From contig JBBMOL010000090.1 in the NCBI GenBank assembly GCA_037954665.1, positions 1,488,001-1,552,000 of the forward strand: 64,000 nucleotides of DNA. Direction: 5' to 3'. The translations under genes and the position numbers were made by a program. The DNA is from Laguncularia racemosa (Eukaryota; Streptophyta; Magnoliopsida; Myrtales; Combretaceae). The notes below the pieces were generated by a model. The model had not been told where the DNA came from. It saw only the letters and a list, made by a program, of their open reading frames with translations, and searched no databases. Every line of letters starts with the position of its first letter. Within the stretch, counting starts at the first letter, position 1. Below, piece after piece: positions 11,050-24,019 of the stretch.

Positions 11050-11720
11050 CAGTGCAAAGACCAACTTCATTGGCCTCCATGTCTAAAGCTTACATTCTTA
11101 CCATGGGGACTCCATGTTTAATGGGAAATACCACTTTAGTCCCAAAGGCTAGGTTGAAAAGAGTCTTGAAGGTTTTCCTATACCCCCAAAGGATGTAGGA
11201 GAGCTCATCCGCCCACCTTTCTTTATCATCAAATACCCTTTTCCTTAAGTTGTTCAAGATCCTTGCACTCATGACCTCAGTTTGACCATTGAATTGAGGG
11301 TACTCGACAAAGGTGTATTGGATCCTTAGGCCTCGACCTAGGCAAAATTCCTTAAACCTATCATTGTCAAATTAGGTCCCATTATCGGCTATAAAGGCGT
11401 ATATGACTTTAAATTAGCACATGATGGACCTCCAAATCAACCTTCCATGTTCTTTTCTGTTATCTATGCTAGAGCCTCGACCTTTACCCACTTAGTGAAG
11501 TAGGCTACGACCACAATTATACACTAGTGGGGTAGGGAATGGGCCTAGTATGTCTATCATCCATTGTGTAAAAGGCCATAAACTTATGATGGGTAGGAGA
11601 TTAGTGCTCAGCATACGACCAATTAGTGATTGCTTTTAGCACCAAAGACACCATTAGACCATTGCCATGGCATCTTCCTTTATGGTTAAACAATAATAGC
11701 GAAGGCAAAGCATTTTAGCT
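11050..11720 (-). pseudogene. integrase fragment of the Tat-like element
   Basis: Minus-strand translation gives QYTFVEYPQFNGQTEV followed by MSARILNNLRKR and WADELSYILWGYRKT. These correspond to the end of the integrase catalytic core of plant gypsy elements, including the conserved glutamate in the NGQTEV segment. Upstream parts of the core are present only in broken frames. It would have inserted element cDNA into chromosomes but is no longer intact. Confidence 0.75.
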
Positions 11721-12289
11721 ACTAGTGCTAGGCTCTAGATGTGGTTACTATACATTCTTATGTGTAGCTATTTAAAGACCCATTGGGCTTCATTACGTCA
11801 GACGCACTTCAGGTAAAGTAGGCTAAGAGGGCATCGATATAACTAATTGTTGATAAGGGTGTGCCAAGCTAGCTTGTACATGATTTTTCTTTCCTCTTTC
11901 TTACCTTTCAAAGCAACACTAACCAAATATATGAAAGAAGGGAGTCCATCCAGTAAGGTTCGGCTAATGGGGTTAGATCTCCATTTCCTATTGACCAAAC
12001 TTGTTTATAGTCTTATCAAGTAGGAACTCTATGAATACTATTTTGTCTAGGTTGAATAAAGATGTCAAGGCTAGCTTTGAGAGGTTATTTTCTTATGTGT
12101 TCCCACTTTAAGGGATCTTATGAACTGCCTAAGAGGGAAATTCCAGCCTAAATGTCATTAATATTTCTAGGTACTTGGACATCCCCTCATCTTTTTACTA
12201 ATATTTCCCTTTGACCTATTGGACAACAAGTTAAGAATTCGAAAAAATCTAGAGGTTCATAACCCTAATCTCCCTTGCCAACTTCATCC

Positions 12290-12762
12290 TCGCAATGAGC
12301 GCCTTGTATTCCACTTCATTGTTGTTAGTTGGGATCCCAAACTCCAATGCATAGCTCACAATTACCCCTTATAGGCTTCTAAGAATGAGCTCAACTCCAC
12401 TCCTACGATAAGAATCTAACCACTAGTCCTATTACTCAAGCCAGGGCACAAAGACTTCATAACCTACCATGGAGGTTGCTAACTAACCAACTAGCCTTAG
12501 ACTTCACAACCTAACATGGAGGTTGCTAAGATTAACTTCCACTAATTATAAAGTTTCTACCAATCCCTTACAATTGTTTGAGTAAAGAAGATGCCACATC
12601 GTTTACCCCAATGATTTGAGATGATCCAACCCCAAGACTTGGACAGCTTAGAACAACCTACCTCTACAACACTCGACTAGTCCTGAGCAATAGTAGACCA
12701 CTTGTTAACCAATTTGCTTTGATTCTCTACCTTATGGACTCGACAATGCCCCAAATCCACTT
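12290..12762 (-). pseudogene. RNase H fragment of the Tat-like element, distal part
   Basis: Minus-strand translation around 12300-12335 gives IPTNNNEVEYKA, matching the TNNEAEYEA hallmark of plant gypsy RNase H. The proximal part of the same domain (EWTFYIDGSS) lies at about 16400-16430, on the other side of the inserted element 12763-16384, so the insertion landed inside this domain. Confidence 0.72.
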
Positions 12763-13511
12763 TGTCTCTTCTCCTAGGAATGGAACCAACACCCGATCGA
12801 CATGTGTCTCTAACTGCCGACATCAACACGTGCTACCAGAAAAATCCTTTTTATTTGTTTACATTTTTACCCTTTTGTAATAGTAGAGAAGAATGTTTTA
12901 AATATACTATTTAGGATTTTTCACTTTAGGTAGTGTAACCCTAAGGACTTACTATAAATAGTCCCCTACAATGTAAACCAAAATTAGTTGAAATTTACCA
13001 AACATTTTACCATCCCTAGCCCCGCGCACCTACAACACCCCCTCCCCCCCCTTTTTACTACCACCTTATGTGCGAGTTCTTAAGCTCCCAAATACCTTCA
13101 CTCTTATCAATCTACTTAGGAAAGATTGCGGCAAATACCTTAAACTTATTGCTTGTGCATAATTTCAGGTAATGAATCCCAATCATGTGTGCTTGGTGGT
13201 AAATCATATCCATTGAGCAGCTCACGAAACCCTCGCTAAAGCCATTCCAAACTTATATCCATTATCAACTTGAGACACCCTAGTGAATACTTAGCTGCTA
13301 GGCGTATCATATTTTTAATATTAGTGCATAGGTTACAAAAGGGAGTGTTATGCCATTGTTGTTGAGTCAATGTTGTGAGTTAAACTTTAATCTGCAGTAA
13401 GAGTTCTACAATTAAGTTATTGAGTTATTGACGGGTATTGCATCATTACTGTAATTGCAAGTTGTGTAATAGAAGTCTAAGAAGAATATAATGTCAAACC
13501 TAAGTGTGCAA

Positions 13512-13524
13512 GGGGGGGGGGGGG
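13512..13524. repeat. poly-G tract (13 G)
   Basis: Run of 13 G inside the nested gypsy element. Confidence 0.9.
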
Positions 13525-13689
13525 TTTCAAAGATTTGGAGATTGATGCACATGCGCATGGAAGGCATATCATTCAAAATGTAAGGTCTACTAAGAAACAA
13601 ATTCAAGAGCTAACCATCGTTATTACTAATTTAGCAATCACTATGCAACATTTAGTAAATAACCAAGCTGCTTGAGTCAATGTTAGTGG

Positions 13690-15322
13690 TAGACAAGCTT
13701 AGAATGATGAGGAACTAGTAACCCCACCTCAAAATGTGCAAAATGGTGGTGGATTAAGAAGAGACTAAAGTGTAAGAAGACCTATAAAAATAGTAGATGA
13801 GCTTAACGAGGAAGCAAGAGATAATTTTGATGAACAATACATTGTGCAAAATGTTCAATTCAAGCTCCCAAAGGACTCAATAATGTAATGATGTAAATGT
13901 CCCCCTTCTTATGTAATGGAGATTCGGATAACTACTTAAACTAGGAAGATAGGTAAACAAGTTGTTTGAATATCATGGGTACAAAGAGGCTGTAAAAGTG
14001 AGATTAGCTACTCTTAAATTTTTTAAGTATATAGCATTGTGGTAGAAAAATCTATTGAATACACATAGACGAGATGGAGAGAATGAGATCAAGTCATAGA
14101 CTAAGATTTAAGAGTCTTACGGAAAATATTTGTTTTTAAGTATTACCTACAAGAAGCATTCAAGAAGTTGCGGGCCTTGCGACATGGAGGAATGTGTGTT
14201 GATGATTAAATAAAGGAATTTCAAATGTTAATGATATGATATGAAGTGGAGGAACCTAAGGATAGGACTGTAGCACAGTTCATAGCTAGACCGAAGTATG
14301 AGATCGCCTATGTAATCAAATTGCAATGCTTAAATACTCTTAATGACACCATCGAAATGGCTTAAAGGGTTGAGCAATAGAGACGCAATAATCTAACTCG
14401 AATACTAATGTCAAGGCTAGCACCATCGACCTAGCCCATGAATCAACAACTTAACATAGTAGCTAGTTGAGAAGTCAGGGATGAGAAAAAAGCCCAACTA
14501 GTGAAGAAAAGCTATTGTCACCCCTTTATAACCTAAAAGAGAGGTTAAATAGAGCTCAAGATGAAAGACAAGCCAAATAAAATGCTTTAAGAGAGAGAAT
14601 TTATTCCACATCAGATACAAGGTGAAAGGTCATCTATGTGCTAAGATTATTGATGGTGAAAGTTGTACCAATATAGTTGCCGCATCATTGATTGTTCAAC
14701 TCAAGCTATTGATCGCTAAGCATCCCTGACCTTACAAGCTGCATTGGTTAAATGAGAAGGGCACCTTGCAAGTGACATAATAAGTGCATGTAGAAATCGC
14801 CATTAGGAACAAGTAACAAGACAAGGTCGTTTGTGACATGCTATCGATGTGTGCTTCCCATATCTTACTAAGATGACCATGGATGTTTGATCGATGAGCA
14901 CTCCATGACGACTACCGTAATAATTATGCCTTCCAAAAGGACGGTTAGAGAGTTGTCTTACACACTATGACCCCTAGAGAAGTACAAGAAGCTCAAGCAC
15001 AGATCACATGTGCTCAAAAGCAAACTCTGTTCATAAGTTGAGGTGAGTTAGAGTAAAGTTTGAGCTTGGATAAGCCACTATACTTAGGCAAGCTACTAAA
15101 GGAAGGAAGTGAAGGGTCTGCTATAGGAATTCCAGGACTAATTTCTTAAGGATTTGCCAAGTGGTTTACCTCCTTTAAGAGAAATTGAACATGAAATTGA
15201 TTTATAACTCGGAGCGTCTCTACTGAACCAACCAGTGTATCGCATGAACCCTGAGGAAGCCAAAGAGCTCAAATGCCCAGTAAATGAGATGATCACTAAA
15301 GGGTATGTTCAAGAGAGTACAT
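13690..15322 (+). pseudogene. gag-protease-RT fragment of the nested gypsy element
   Basis: Broken frames show a gag core (tryptophan-rich segment near 14040, then a conserved LRHGG-like segment near 14170). A protease region follows with QRENLFHIRYKVKG and KIIDGESCTNIVAASL (about 14585-14690), where the active-site triad is IDGESC-like. At 15155-15322 the reverse-transcriptase lead-in reads LPSGLPPLREIEHEIDL, then NPEEAKELKCPVNEMI. Frequent stops make it non-functional, and everything beyond the start of reverse transcriptase is missing. Confidence 0.75.
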
Positions 15323-16389
15323 GTAATGACCCTATAGGGGACTTGAAATTTTTAACCAAACGTTATCATGTTATATGTGTACTCATTAAATAATAACTAC
15401 CCTACAAGTTAGAAGTCACAAGACTCTATATAAATATTTAATTAATTAAAACTAATTATATTACAAATAGTCATATAATAAGAAAATATTTATAGATTTT
15501 CATATTTTGCAGTTAGCCAAGATTGTAAAAAATTGGAATCCCCTACCAAAATAGTAAAATGGGTAGAAACTCAAATATCCACAAAATATATTACTACTTG
15601 AGTTCCTAAGAATAAAACATTATGTTCTACATCCAGTTTATCTACTATAGCATTTCTTACACTACTATTCTTGATTTTAGGGAGCTTTCATTCATATTAT
15701 ATCTTATCTCATCCTAAGCATCTATAATGTTACCTACAAAATAGTTTACGAAGGGATAAGCACACACTACGGCTCAATGAGATGGGAGTGCAATACTCTT
15801 ATTACTACACAAGCATAAGCAAGTTATCAACCATATACTATGCATGAGCAACCATATCACATGGTATTCTATTAACAAGTGTGAAGTTTAGGATTTATGA
15901 TCAATAAAAATTTTATAAATGAGGATACTAGTAAGTATATTAAATTAATTATCTCTTCTACCAAAAATGTAACTAATACCTAGTCAACATGTGTCTCTAA
16001 CACGAGACATTCTCACACATTCCTAAAATATTCCTTTTTGTTTATTTACTTTTTTACCCTTTTATAATAGTTTAAGGAGAATGTTTTGAATGTATTATTT
16101 AGGATTTTCCACTTTAAGTAGTGTAACCCTAGGGACTTACTATAAATAATGCCTTACTATAAATAGTCCCTTTACTCTTATCGATCCTTTGGCAATGATT
16201 GTAATGAGTAACCCAAACTTACAGCTTATGCATCATATCAGGTGGTTAATCCCGATCATATGTACTTATTGGTGAGTTATCTCTAATAAGAAACTCACAA
16301 AACCCTAGCTAAACCCACTCCAAACCCATATCCATTATCAACCTAAGATACCGTAGTAAATACTTAGCTCCTAGGTGTATCACATCCCT

Positions 16390-17870
16390 TAAGTGGATGA
16401 GCCATCAATGTAAAAAGTCCACTCGATAAGGTTAGTCTCTTGCTGAAGTAGTACATTCGATAATGAAGTCTACTAAACTTGGCTTTGATGGCCTCGTGGG
16501 CATAAGCACTCAATTCAATAGTGTAATTGACCATTTGACCTGATGTGTTGAGCTCATTGAGTATCTAGAGTAGTAGCTAGTTAATGAGGACAACCACTTA
16601 ATATGCTTCAAAATATTTTCAAAGCCAACGGATAAAAATTACTATAGCTAATGCAAACTTCTTGATTAGAGAGCATCTCATCTTTGGTCCTTGCAAAATG
16701 TAACTTACATAGTAAACAAAGCAATGGTCCCATCTTTCAACTTAGACGAGTACTAAGGATAGGGCTTGATCACTAACCAAGAGGTAAAGGTATAACGGTT
16801 CTCCTGGCTTCAACAGGATGGGTGAGGAGGTTAAGAATGACTTGAGCTTGTTAAAAGCATCTTAACACTATTCAATCCACTAGAAATTGGAAGGAATATG
16901 CAATATCTTGAAGAACTCTAAGCACTTGTCAACATATTTGGACATAAACTTGTTAAGCACAATAACTCTTTCTATGAGCCTTTAGAATTCCTTAATGGTT
17001 TTAGGGAGCTACAAATCAAAGATAATTCCAATCTTTTCAAGGCTAGCCTCAATACCTTAGCTAGTGACCATGTACCCAAGGAAATTCCTCGAATTAGCTC
17101 TGAAAACACACTTTTAGTGGTTCAGCTTCATGTTATATTGCCTCAGTATGTTGAAAGTTTCTCGCAAGTCCTCAATATGGTCTTCAAGCTTGATACTTTT
17201 GAAAATCATGTTATCTACATAGACCTCTACATTCCAACTTATCTATTCCTTGAACATCACCATCACTAGCCTTTGATAACTTATCCCGACATTCGTAAGT
17301 TCAAAGGGCATTACTTTATAATATACGTACCAAAGTTGATGACAAAAGAGGTGTGCACCCAGTCGAGCTCATGCATCTAAATTTGATTGTAGCATGAAAA
17401 GGCATCCATAAAGCTAAGCAATGCATTGCCTAAGATAAAGTTGACCGATTAATCGATGCATGAGAATGGAAAGCAATCTTTTGAATAGGCTTTATTAAGG
17501 TCAGTGAAATCAATGCACATGCACTACTTCCTATTTAACTTTTTGACCAACACGCGATTGGCCAACCATTTTAGACATGGCTTCTCGCACATGAAGTTTG
17601 CATCCAAAAGCTTTTGGACCTCCGTCTCAATGGCAAATTATCGTTCTAAGGTGAAGTCTCTTCTTTTACTTGATGACCTTCTCCTCGAGATTTACATTAT
17701 GACAGTTAGTGATACTTCGAGAGAAATGCTAAGCCTATTGAAGGGAGACCAACCAAAAGACATAACGGTTTCTTTTAATGAAGGCAATGAGCTCTTCCTT
17801 GAGGTCGTTCAAAAGAGACTTCCTAACCTATGTGACCTAGTCCTCAATATTGCTAAGCAATACTAGTTCG
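16390..17870 (-). pseudogene. reverse transcriptase and start of RNase H of the Tat-like element
   Basis: Reading the minus strand from 17870 leftward: EVQKLLDANFMCE, then VLVKKLNRK, CIDFTDLNKAYSKD, LLSFMDAFSCYNQI, the MPFELTNVGISY segment, and VYVDNM near 17205-17225. The last is the catalytic YVDD box with one Asp changed to Asn. The start of RNase H (EWTFYIDGSS) is near 16400-16430. Stops and frameshifts are present, so it is inactive. A 120-codon frame on the + strand at 17504-17866 is only its antisense shadow. Confidence 0.82.
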
Positions 17871-18049
17871 ATCTCTTTTGCAAGTTTCCTCGAGATCCGA
17901 GCTTCTCTTAAGGCCTAGTCTCAATGGTATTCATAAAATTCTCTCATTGCAAGGCCTATAAATAGCAAGACCAAGAAAGCTATTGGTTACCTAAGCACAT
18001 GCTAACCCCTATGGAGGTGGGAACTTGGCCTTCAAGTAGGATATGTTAA

Positions 18050-19660
18050 AAAAAATCTTCATAGCATTTAGAGTGGATCATCCTAAGATGACATTGTGTA
18101 GTGACCAATAGTTAATGACCAAAAAGTCAACCGTTACGTCAACCATGTGCTTCCCATCTTCTAGTTGCATGGGTAGGGTAATAATACCTATGGTTTTCAT
18201 AAGTTAGTTGTCAAATGTAAAGAGAAGATGGTTATATGGCTTCAACTTAGTTAGGAGTTTGTCCTTCATTTAAGCAACATGAAAGGCTGCAATCTTGGCT
18301 TAAATAACTAATGGGTCATCATGAGGGTAGTGAATCCCTTCAAGATCTTCATCAAAGAAGGTGATGGAGGTGTGAACCTTTAGCTTCTTAATCAAGACAC
18401 TAAGGACACCGTGATATTTCTTATGTCAAGCATAGGCCTTCATGTATGATTTTGACTAACCCCCAGCCGCAAGACCATCCACAATGGTATTGATTTGGCC
18501 ATTTAGAGCAAGGTGGTCCTTGGTGTTGTCACAGTTATTGCATCGTCCATAATTATTGGCTTCGTAATTGTCATTGGTTCTTCATCATTATGGGGGTTGA
18601 TCATCATCATTGTGCCTACCATGCCCATGCTCAACTATATATTCATGGAGGTAGCCACATTTAATGGGGTCCTCTAGTTCATCCTTTAAGTAAGTGCATT
18701 GATCAATGTTGCGGCCTACATCATTGTAGAATTTACAAAACTTACCTTGATCTTGCTTACGATGATTGCCTTTCATCTAAGTCAACCAAGCTAAGATACC
18801 TCTATTCCTAACTTTAAGGAGTATTTGGCCCTAAGCCTTGATGAGAGGTGCATAGGCCTCAAATTAGGAGATAGCACACTTATGGTCCCATCCATGGCCA
18901 CCCCCCAACACTTGTCGAGCTCAGTTTGAGGATGTAGGCAAGTCCCAAGTATCCTTGACCGAGGCTGGATCCTTAGTTACAACATCTTTCTTTTTATTGA
19001 AAGAGTTAGGGCTTAGCGAACCCCAGACTTAGAGGTTGTTCTCCATGGTGATGTATGTTCCAACCTTCTCATAAAACACCTCCATAGTGGTGGGACTCTT
19101 CTTCATGAGCATGAGGAAGAAGGCATGGTCATGATGAATACCCTATATAGTCGCACTCAGTGCAATGCTCAAACCAACATTAGGGATGTTGAGCTAAGCC
19201 ATCGTGAAGTGATCGATTTACTCTTACAACGACTCATCAGGCCCTTGTTTGATAGTTTTTAGGCTCATTAAGTCTCTCATAGGCATTTTGCTAGCAAGAA
19301 AATGCTTGCAAAACTCATCCGCTAACTAATCAAAGGGGGAGATCGAGGCTAGCTTCAAATGATTGAACTAGGTCCAAGAAGCTTTTTTTTTATGTGCTAA
19401 GGCGGAGGCAAGGTCTCCTCTTAGATTTCGTGGGTGAATAGGAACCAACCTAGGGTGGATGACTCCCAAGGTTTATTTCTCTTCAACTCTAAAGCTCAAT
19501 GAGTCACTTGATGACCTGGTCAAGGTCATCCATGTTGGCATTCTATAGGAAGTTTTAAGAGTGAACTTCAGACAATTCAACTCAAAGGTTATGGGATTCA
19601 CCCTGGCTATGCAAGACAATAGGCAAGTTGACCCCTAATGGGGCTTTACTATGAGACATG
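18050..19660 (-). pseudogene. gag and protease remnants of the Tat-like element
   Basis: Near 19240-19330 the minus strand encodes DEFCKHFLASKMP followed by IKQGPDESL, the conserved part of the plant gypsy gag core. At 18588-18776 it reads KFCKFYNDVGRNIDQC then TYLKDELEDPIKCGYL, the zinc-knuckle-like segment typical of Tat gag-protease proteins. Decayed protease sequence is expected at about 18050-18250, but I could not place its catalytic residues with confidence. Confidence 0.72.
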
Positions 19661-20094
19661 GCAAGTAATCCACCAATATTGTGGGTGTTGTTTCTTTATA
19701 CTGGCAATGGCACCTCGATGGAGACACAATCGTCCACCTACTCCTATGTTGTAGTAATGGGTAGTAGCCTTTCTCCCTCAAGAGTGTCTATATGCATTCA
19801 AAGGCCTTGGTTCTCAGTAAGCATTTGTTGGCAAGAGTTCCAACCTAACAAAGCAATCATTGTCACCCTATGGCTTAGGAGGGTTGGGATACAGGGTGGT
19901 TAATGAGTTTACCTAGTAATGAAGTTACTATAGGTTAGTATGGGAAGTGGTGGTTTACTAGTTATGAGAAACTATTTGTTTAAACTTAGAATGAGTGTTG
20001 TCAGCCATTGCAAAGTGATTGATGAGGGTGTTTCAAGGTGTTAATGTGTGGTTTCAATATGCCACTTACACGGTGAGCACCAGATGTTAATGGT

Positions 20095-20608
20095 ATATAT
20101 TCGTCTAGTTAAACAATGGGCTTACATTAACTTATAACAACAGCAAACGATTAAAATGGGCGTCAGAGTTTGCTTCGGCATAACCACTCTAATACTTAAG
20201 TCAATCACTAGCTGGAGAGTTAGTTGATAAAGAAGTTAGTTTAAGTATGAGGGGGTCAAAGTTAGAACCTAGCATATGAAGTTTGACGTTGGCTTTTATA
20301 GATAGATTGCTAGATTCTAATGGGTTAATAACCTATCACCTAGAATGTGATCTGTTAACCCTTATAATTAGGGGTTGGTGTGATCTCTTGACAAAAGCAA
20401 GGCATGATTAATATAATTACTCCACTATGCAACCATCCTTTCTCATTTAATGCATTGTAGGCGCTAAGGGTTCTAAGCACATAGCTTTTCAATGCCAAGA
20501 TTAGTGAATAGGGCTTTCACTTCTTGGGCCACTAGACTTGGTCGTGTTGAGCTTTTAGGCTCAACTGTGTTGGCCTCTAAGGTCCATGTCCACGATTAGC
20601 CATTAATA
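20095..20608 (-). repeat. 5' LTR (right) of the Tat-like element
   Basis: Starts TGTTAATGG and ends CCATTAATA on the + strand, nearly the ideal inverted termini. Followed directly by GTAAT, the target duplication. Confidence 0.9.
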
Positions 20609-20613
20609 GTAAT

Positions 20614-23040
20614 ATTAAAAACAAAAGAGAAGAATTTAACTTAAACTTAGAATCCACTCAAATATATAATAATAAACAATTATATTACGTACAAAATCAC
20701 AACATAAGTATCTTAAATATTGAAGAATTCTTTGCTATTCAATTGACCAAGAGGGTTATGCAAGCCATAAATAAAATGCCAAAGTCGTGGATTCATTCAT
20801 TAATAGAAACATAAATTGGCTTCAACATATAGACATAAAAGGAAAAGATCTTGAAACTCATTCACCTTCTTTACTTTTTTTTTTTTTGGAGTGATAAAAT
20901 ATAACATAAAATTATAAATGGAAAATCACAAATTTCTCAACCATGCTTTAGTACCATGTATAAGTGAAAGCCTAAATTTAGAAATCCATGACTTTTACAA
21001 AGAAGAAGTCATAATGTAATAAGATAATCAATTTCTCCCATTTTTCCTTTTTTTTTTTCTTTTCCTGAACACTTTTATGTTCTAATGGAGATTGTATGTG
21101 TATTTTTCCAAGATAGAGTACAATTATATGTCTTCTTATTAAACTTGATATGCCCATCAAGCCTCAACTATCTCTTAAATGGATGGATGAAACTAATTCA
21201 TCATTAACGCCTCAATAAATTTTTAATTAATCATAAATAATTTGCCTTAAATAGTCAATCCTTAATAATTTACTTTAAATGAGAATTTACAATTCAATTT
21301 ATACCACTTAATTTAAGACCATATTGATAATTATAAAATAATGATCTACAACTCAAATTAAAACTTATGGCATAATTTTCTATAATTCTATTTATAGACT
21401 GTAATCCATTGTACTATGTGGTTGATTTATTCAATTAATTTTACTAAAAATATCTAAATTAACTAATGAGGCTAGTGGGATGTATTATTTTATGCTTCTC
21501 TCTCTATCTTTGAATGTTGGAAATCTAAATGTAAAAGGAAAAATAAGTTAAAAGTATTACTTATATGAAACTTGAATTAAAGTGGATAGGAATGATAATC
21601 GGAAAGAGAATAATGACAACTGACAAGATCAATGATGAAGTAGTAGAGCGGACGGAAAGAAAGAGAGACAGAGAGGTGGACGAATGGACATTAGAGAAAA
21701 AAGTTAGAGCAAGAAGATAGTAAAGTTTGATATTAAACTATAAATATTATAAATCTTAATTTTAAATGATCAAACTTACTATTAATTATATTAAGTTTTT
21801 TTATATAAATTTATTTACAATCATATCGAATATATATAATATTCGAGTATCAAATTATCAACCCTTCTTTACAGTGTCCAAAGATCAGAATCCTCCATTG
21901 ATGCCGAGTCTACAAATTTAGGCCTCTCGGATTCAGAAGGTCATTTTCTACTTCCTGAGTCAACAGTCAATTGGCTAAGTATTGGAGGAACCTTTGGCAA
22001 GGTTTCCCGGTTATTGCTGGGAAGATAACATGTAATATATTTCATCACTGGGTTGGTTGGCATATAATGCTGTCTAAAATATCGCAATGTGGATGACCAA
22101 GACCAAGGCCAGAAATTAAATACATGATTACCAGAAGACCTAGACCCGTATACTTTTCTTTAGCCAATGGCCTGTATGAACATTTAAAAAATTCCCCACT
22201 GGAAGGTTCACTTTATTGTAGGAGTATACGTAGACCCCCTTGGTCAACTAATCAGGACAAAAACTGGAGTAGTTGAACAGACTATACAACTTAAGTTACC
22301 GTATAAACAATTGAATTCCTGATCTATCATTTTATGTATTTATTTATTTATTACAGCAGAAGATGAAGCTTTGAATTCCTTCTGTTGCATTGAAAGATCT
22401 ATCCATGCATTAGGTTATAAATGTTTTGATATTTCTACTTTAATGTTATGACTCATTGAACAGATTTTGTGAAATTCATAAATTTGATATTAGATATTTA
22501 GTAGTTTTAAATAAACTTGAGGATTCATTAACAAAATGAATCAAAATACTCCAGGAAAATAAATAAATTAATTAAAGCACAAAATGTTAGGTTTGTCCAT
22601 GGGATTTCTACACCATAAGCAGAGTCAATGGCCACCTAAATTGATGGTTTCAGTCATTTCTAAATAGCATGTTGACATAGAACCGTACTACTTGGATCCG
22701 GCTTCATCGTATTTGGCCAGAATTTGTATCAATGCACTTGACATGTTTTACATGCATAACATCTATCTTTGGTCCGTTGCAAGTTAATCCAGAATTCTTG
22801 AACAGTGTAGAGCTTGTTGAGGTTCCATCCCTAGTTTGTGCATCCACCTAATATTGTATATTATTGGTATTTTTTAAATTATTATTAATAGATGGTTAGG
22901 TAGAAGAAAAAAATTCCCTTCAAAATTCATCATGACAATCCGATTTTATGTAAGTAATTAATGTAGGCCTCATCCGGTGAGATGGAAATTGATATAAAAT
23001 CTTTTTGTCCTTTATTACAATATTTAGAAGTTTTGAGTGG

Positions 23041-23077
<37 letters not shown>

Positions 23078-23890
23078 CAAACAAAATTAACAATATTGAA
23101 AATGGAAAACACTTAGCTGGTTTGAACATAAAATAGAGCCTGTGTACGATGATACATGTTAAAACAACAACCAAAAAAAAAAAATTGTATCCATCCATTA
23201 TTAAAAAAATATTTATTAACTTCATTTTTTTTATTTTGAACTTGTTTTTATCAATCATAAGTATATATTTAAATAATAAATTAAAATTAAAATATAAAAA
23301 TTTATTTTACCAAATTAAATATGTTCACGTAATTATATCAAAATAATTAAAATTAAAAAATTGAAAATAATAAATATCTATCGCACATTTCCCTTGAGAT
23401 TGAGTATCTATATTTGACACGATGTTGCTTGGTGGCGTGTCCCACGCTGACTTGCGAATGCAAAATGGGAACCGTTTGAAACCACCCGTTTGCATTATTT
23501 TTTTTTTTTTCTCCCTTTTCCCATTCAATTGGCCGGCATAGAACGGGAAACACCTGCCTATCCATTGTAACGACAATTCTACAACTCATCTCTTAAAATC
23601 TCCGGATAATATGTTATTCTAAATCATTATTTAAATAAAACTCGTTAATAATAATTATAATATTATATTATATAATTACTTTTATATAATTATAATATAA
23701 AATGTGACTAATTAACTTCACTAATTTGTTTCAGTCAATAAGTAAAGATTAATTATATGGTCGTGGCAATTAAACGTGGCAACAACTACGAAAGTACGAT
23801 GTAACTTTCTATGTTCCTACTTATCACCTCGTACTCATGCCACTCCAATAATGCAAGAAAAAAAATTGGTATATGTAGGGCCCATGATTC
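20614..23890. other. intergenic DNA left of gene B
   Basis: AT-rich sequence with no convincing gene. About 21860-22860 is less AT-rich and looks like diverged unique sequence; minus-strand pieces such as MPTNPVMKYITCYLPSN (near 22020-22065) and NSGLTCNGPKIDVMHVKHVK (near 22740-22800) are open but not recognisable. A TA microsatellite lies at 23044-23074. Open frames at 23149-23589 are low-complexity or short. Confidence 0.45.
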
Positions 23891-23897
23891 TCACTAT

Positions 23898-23905
23898 TAT
23901 ATAAA
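23898..23905 (+). promoter_or_regulatory. candidate TATA box of gene B
   Basis: TATATAAA, 115 bp upstream of the ATG at 24020, a normal distance for a plant promoter with a short leader. No experimental start site is visible from sequence. Confidence 0.5.
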
Positions 23906-24019
23906 CCATGTGAAGCGACCAAAGCAAGCACATACCACAAAGTTTACTGACAACATTGTTCTTACTCTTAGTATCTTATCCTCTATTGTTATTTATGTTT
24001 GGTAATTAATTCAACAAAC

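Larger units (their letters stand above)
12763..16384 (+). mobile_element. nested Ty3/gypsy element, internally truncated
   Basis: LTR-like direct repeats at about 12763-13312 and 15950-16384 share blocks such as ACATGTGTCTCTAAC, GGACTTACTATAAATA and CCATTATCAAC. Between them, on the + strand, are remnants of gag (about 13700-14500), aspartic protease (about 14580-14990) and the first residues of reverse transcriptase (15150-15322). Then coding stops abruptly at TGTAATGACCC, which itself looks like the start of another LTR. Flanks CACTT (12758-12762) and CCCTT (16386-16390) could be a one-mismatch target duplication. The element is inserted within the RNase H codons of the Tat-like host. Confidence 0.75.
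6084..20608 (-). mobile_element. Ty3/gypsy LTR retrotransposon, Tat/Retand-like, with nested insertions
   Basis: A complete, decayed element bounded by LTRs at 6084-6606 and 20095-20608 and by the 5-bp target duplication GTAAT (6079-6083 and 20609-20613). Coding order on the minus strand is gag, protease, reverse transcriptase, RNase H, integrase, reading from right to left, as in gypsy elements. The minus-strand sequence just inside the right LTR reads TCTGGTGCTCACCGTG, a likely primer-binding site. The purine-rich tract AGAGAGTGGGGGCCAAG sits against the left LTR, as expected for a polypurine tract. A long 3' segment after integrase, with a possible antisense frame, fits the Tat/Retand group. 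Frames are broken by many stops. It is interrupted by a copia LTR piece (7870-8738) and a second gypsy element (12763-16384). Confidence 0.9.

Noticed and set aside
17504..17866. 120-codon + strand frame as a host gene
   Set aside because: The minus strand here encodes clear reverse transcriptase segments (TDLNKAYSKD, LLSFMDAFS), so this frame is a shadow.
23999..24019. Earlier in-frame start for gene B
   Set aside because: The upstream in-frame extension begins at TTG with no ATG, and the ATG at 24020 aligns with the start of gene C.
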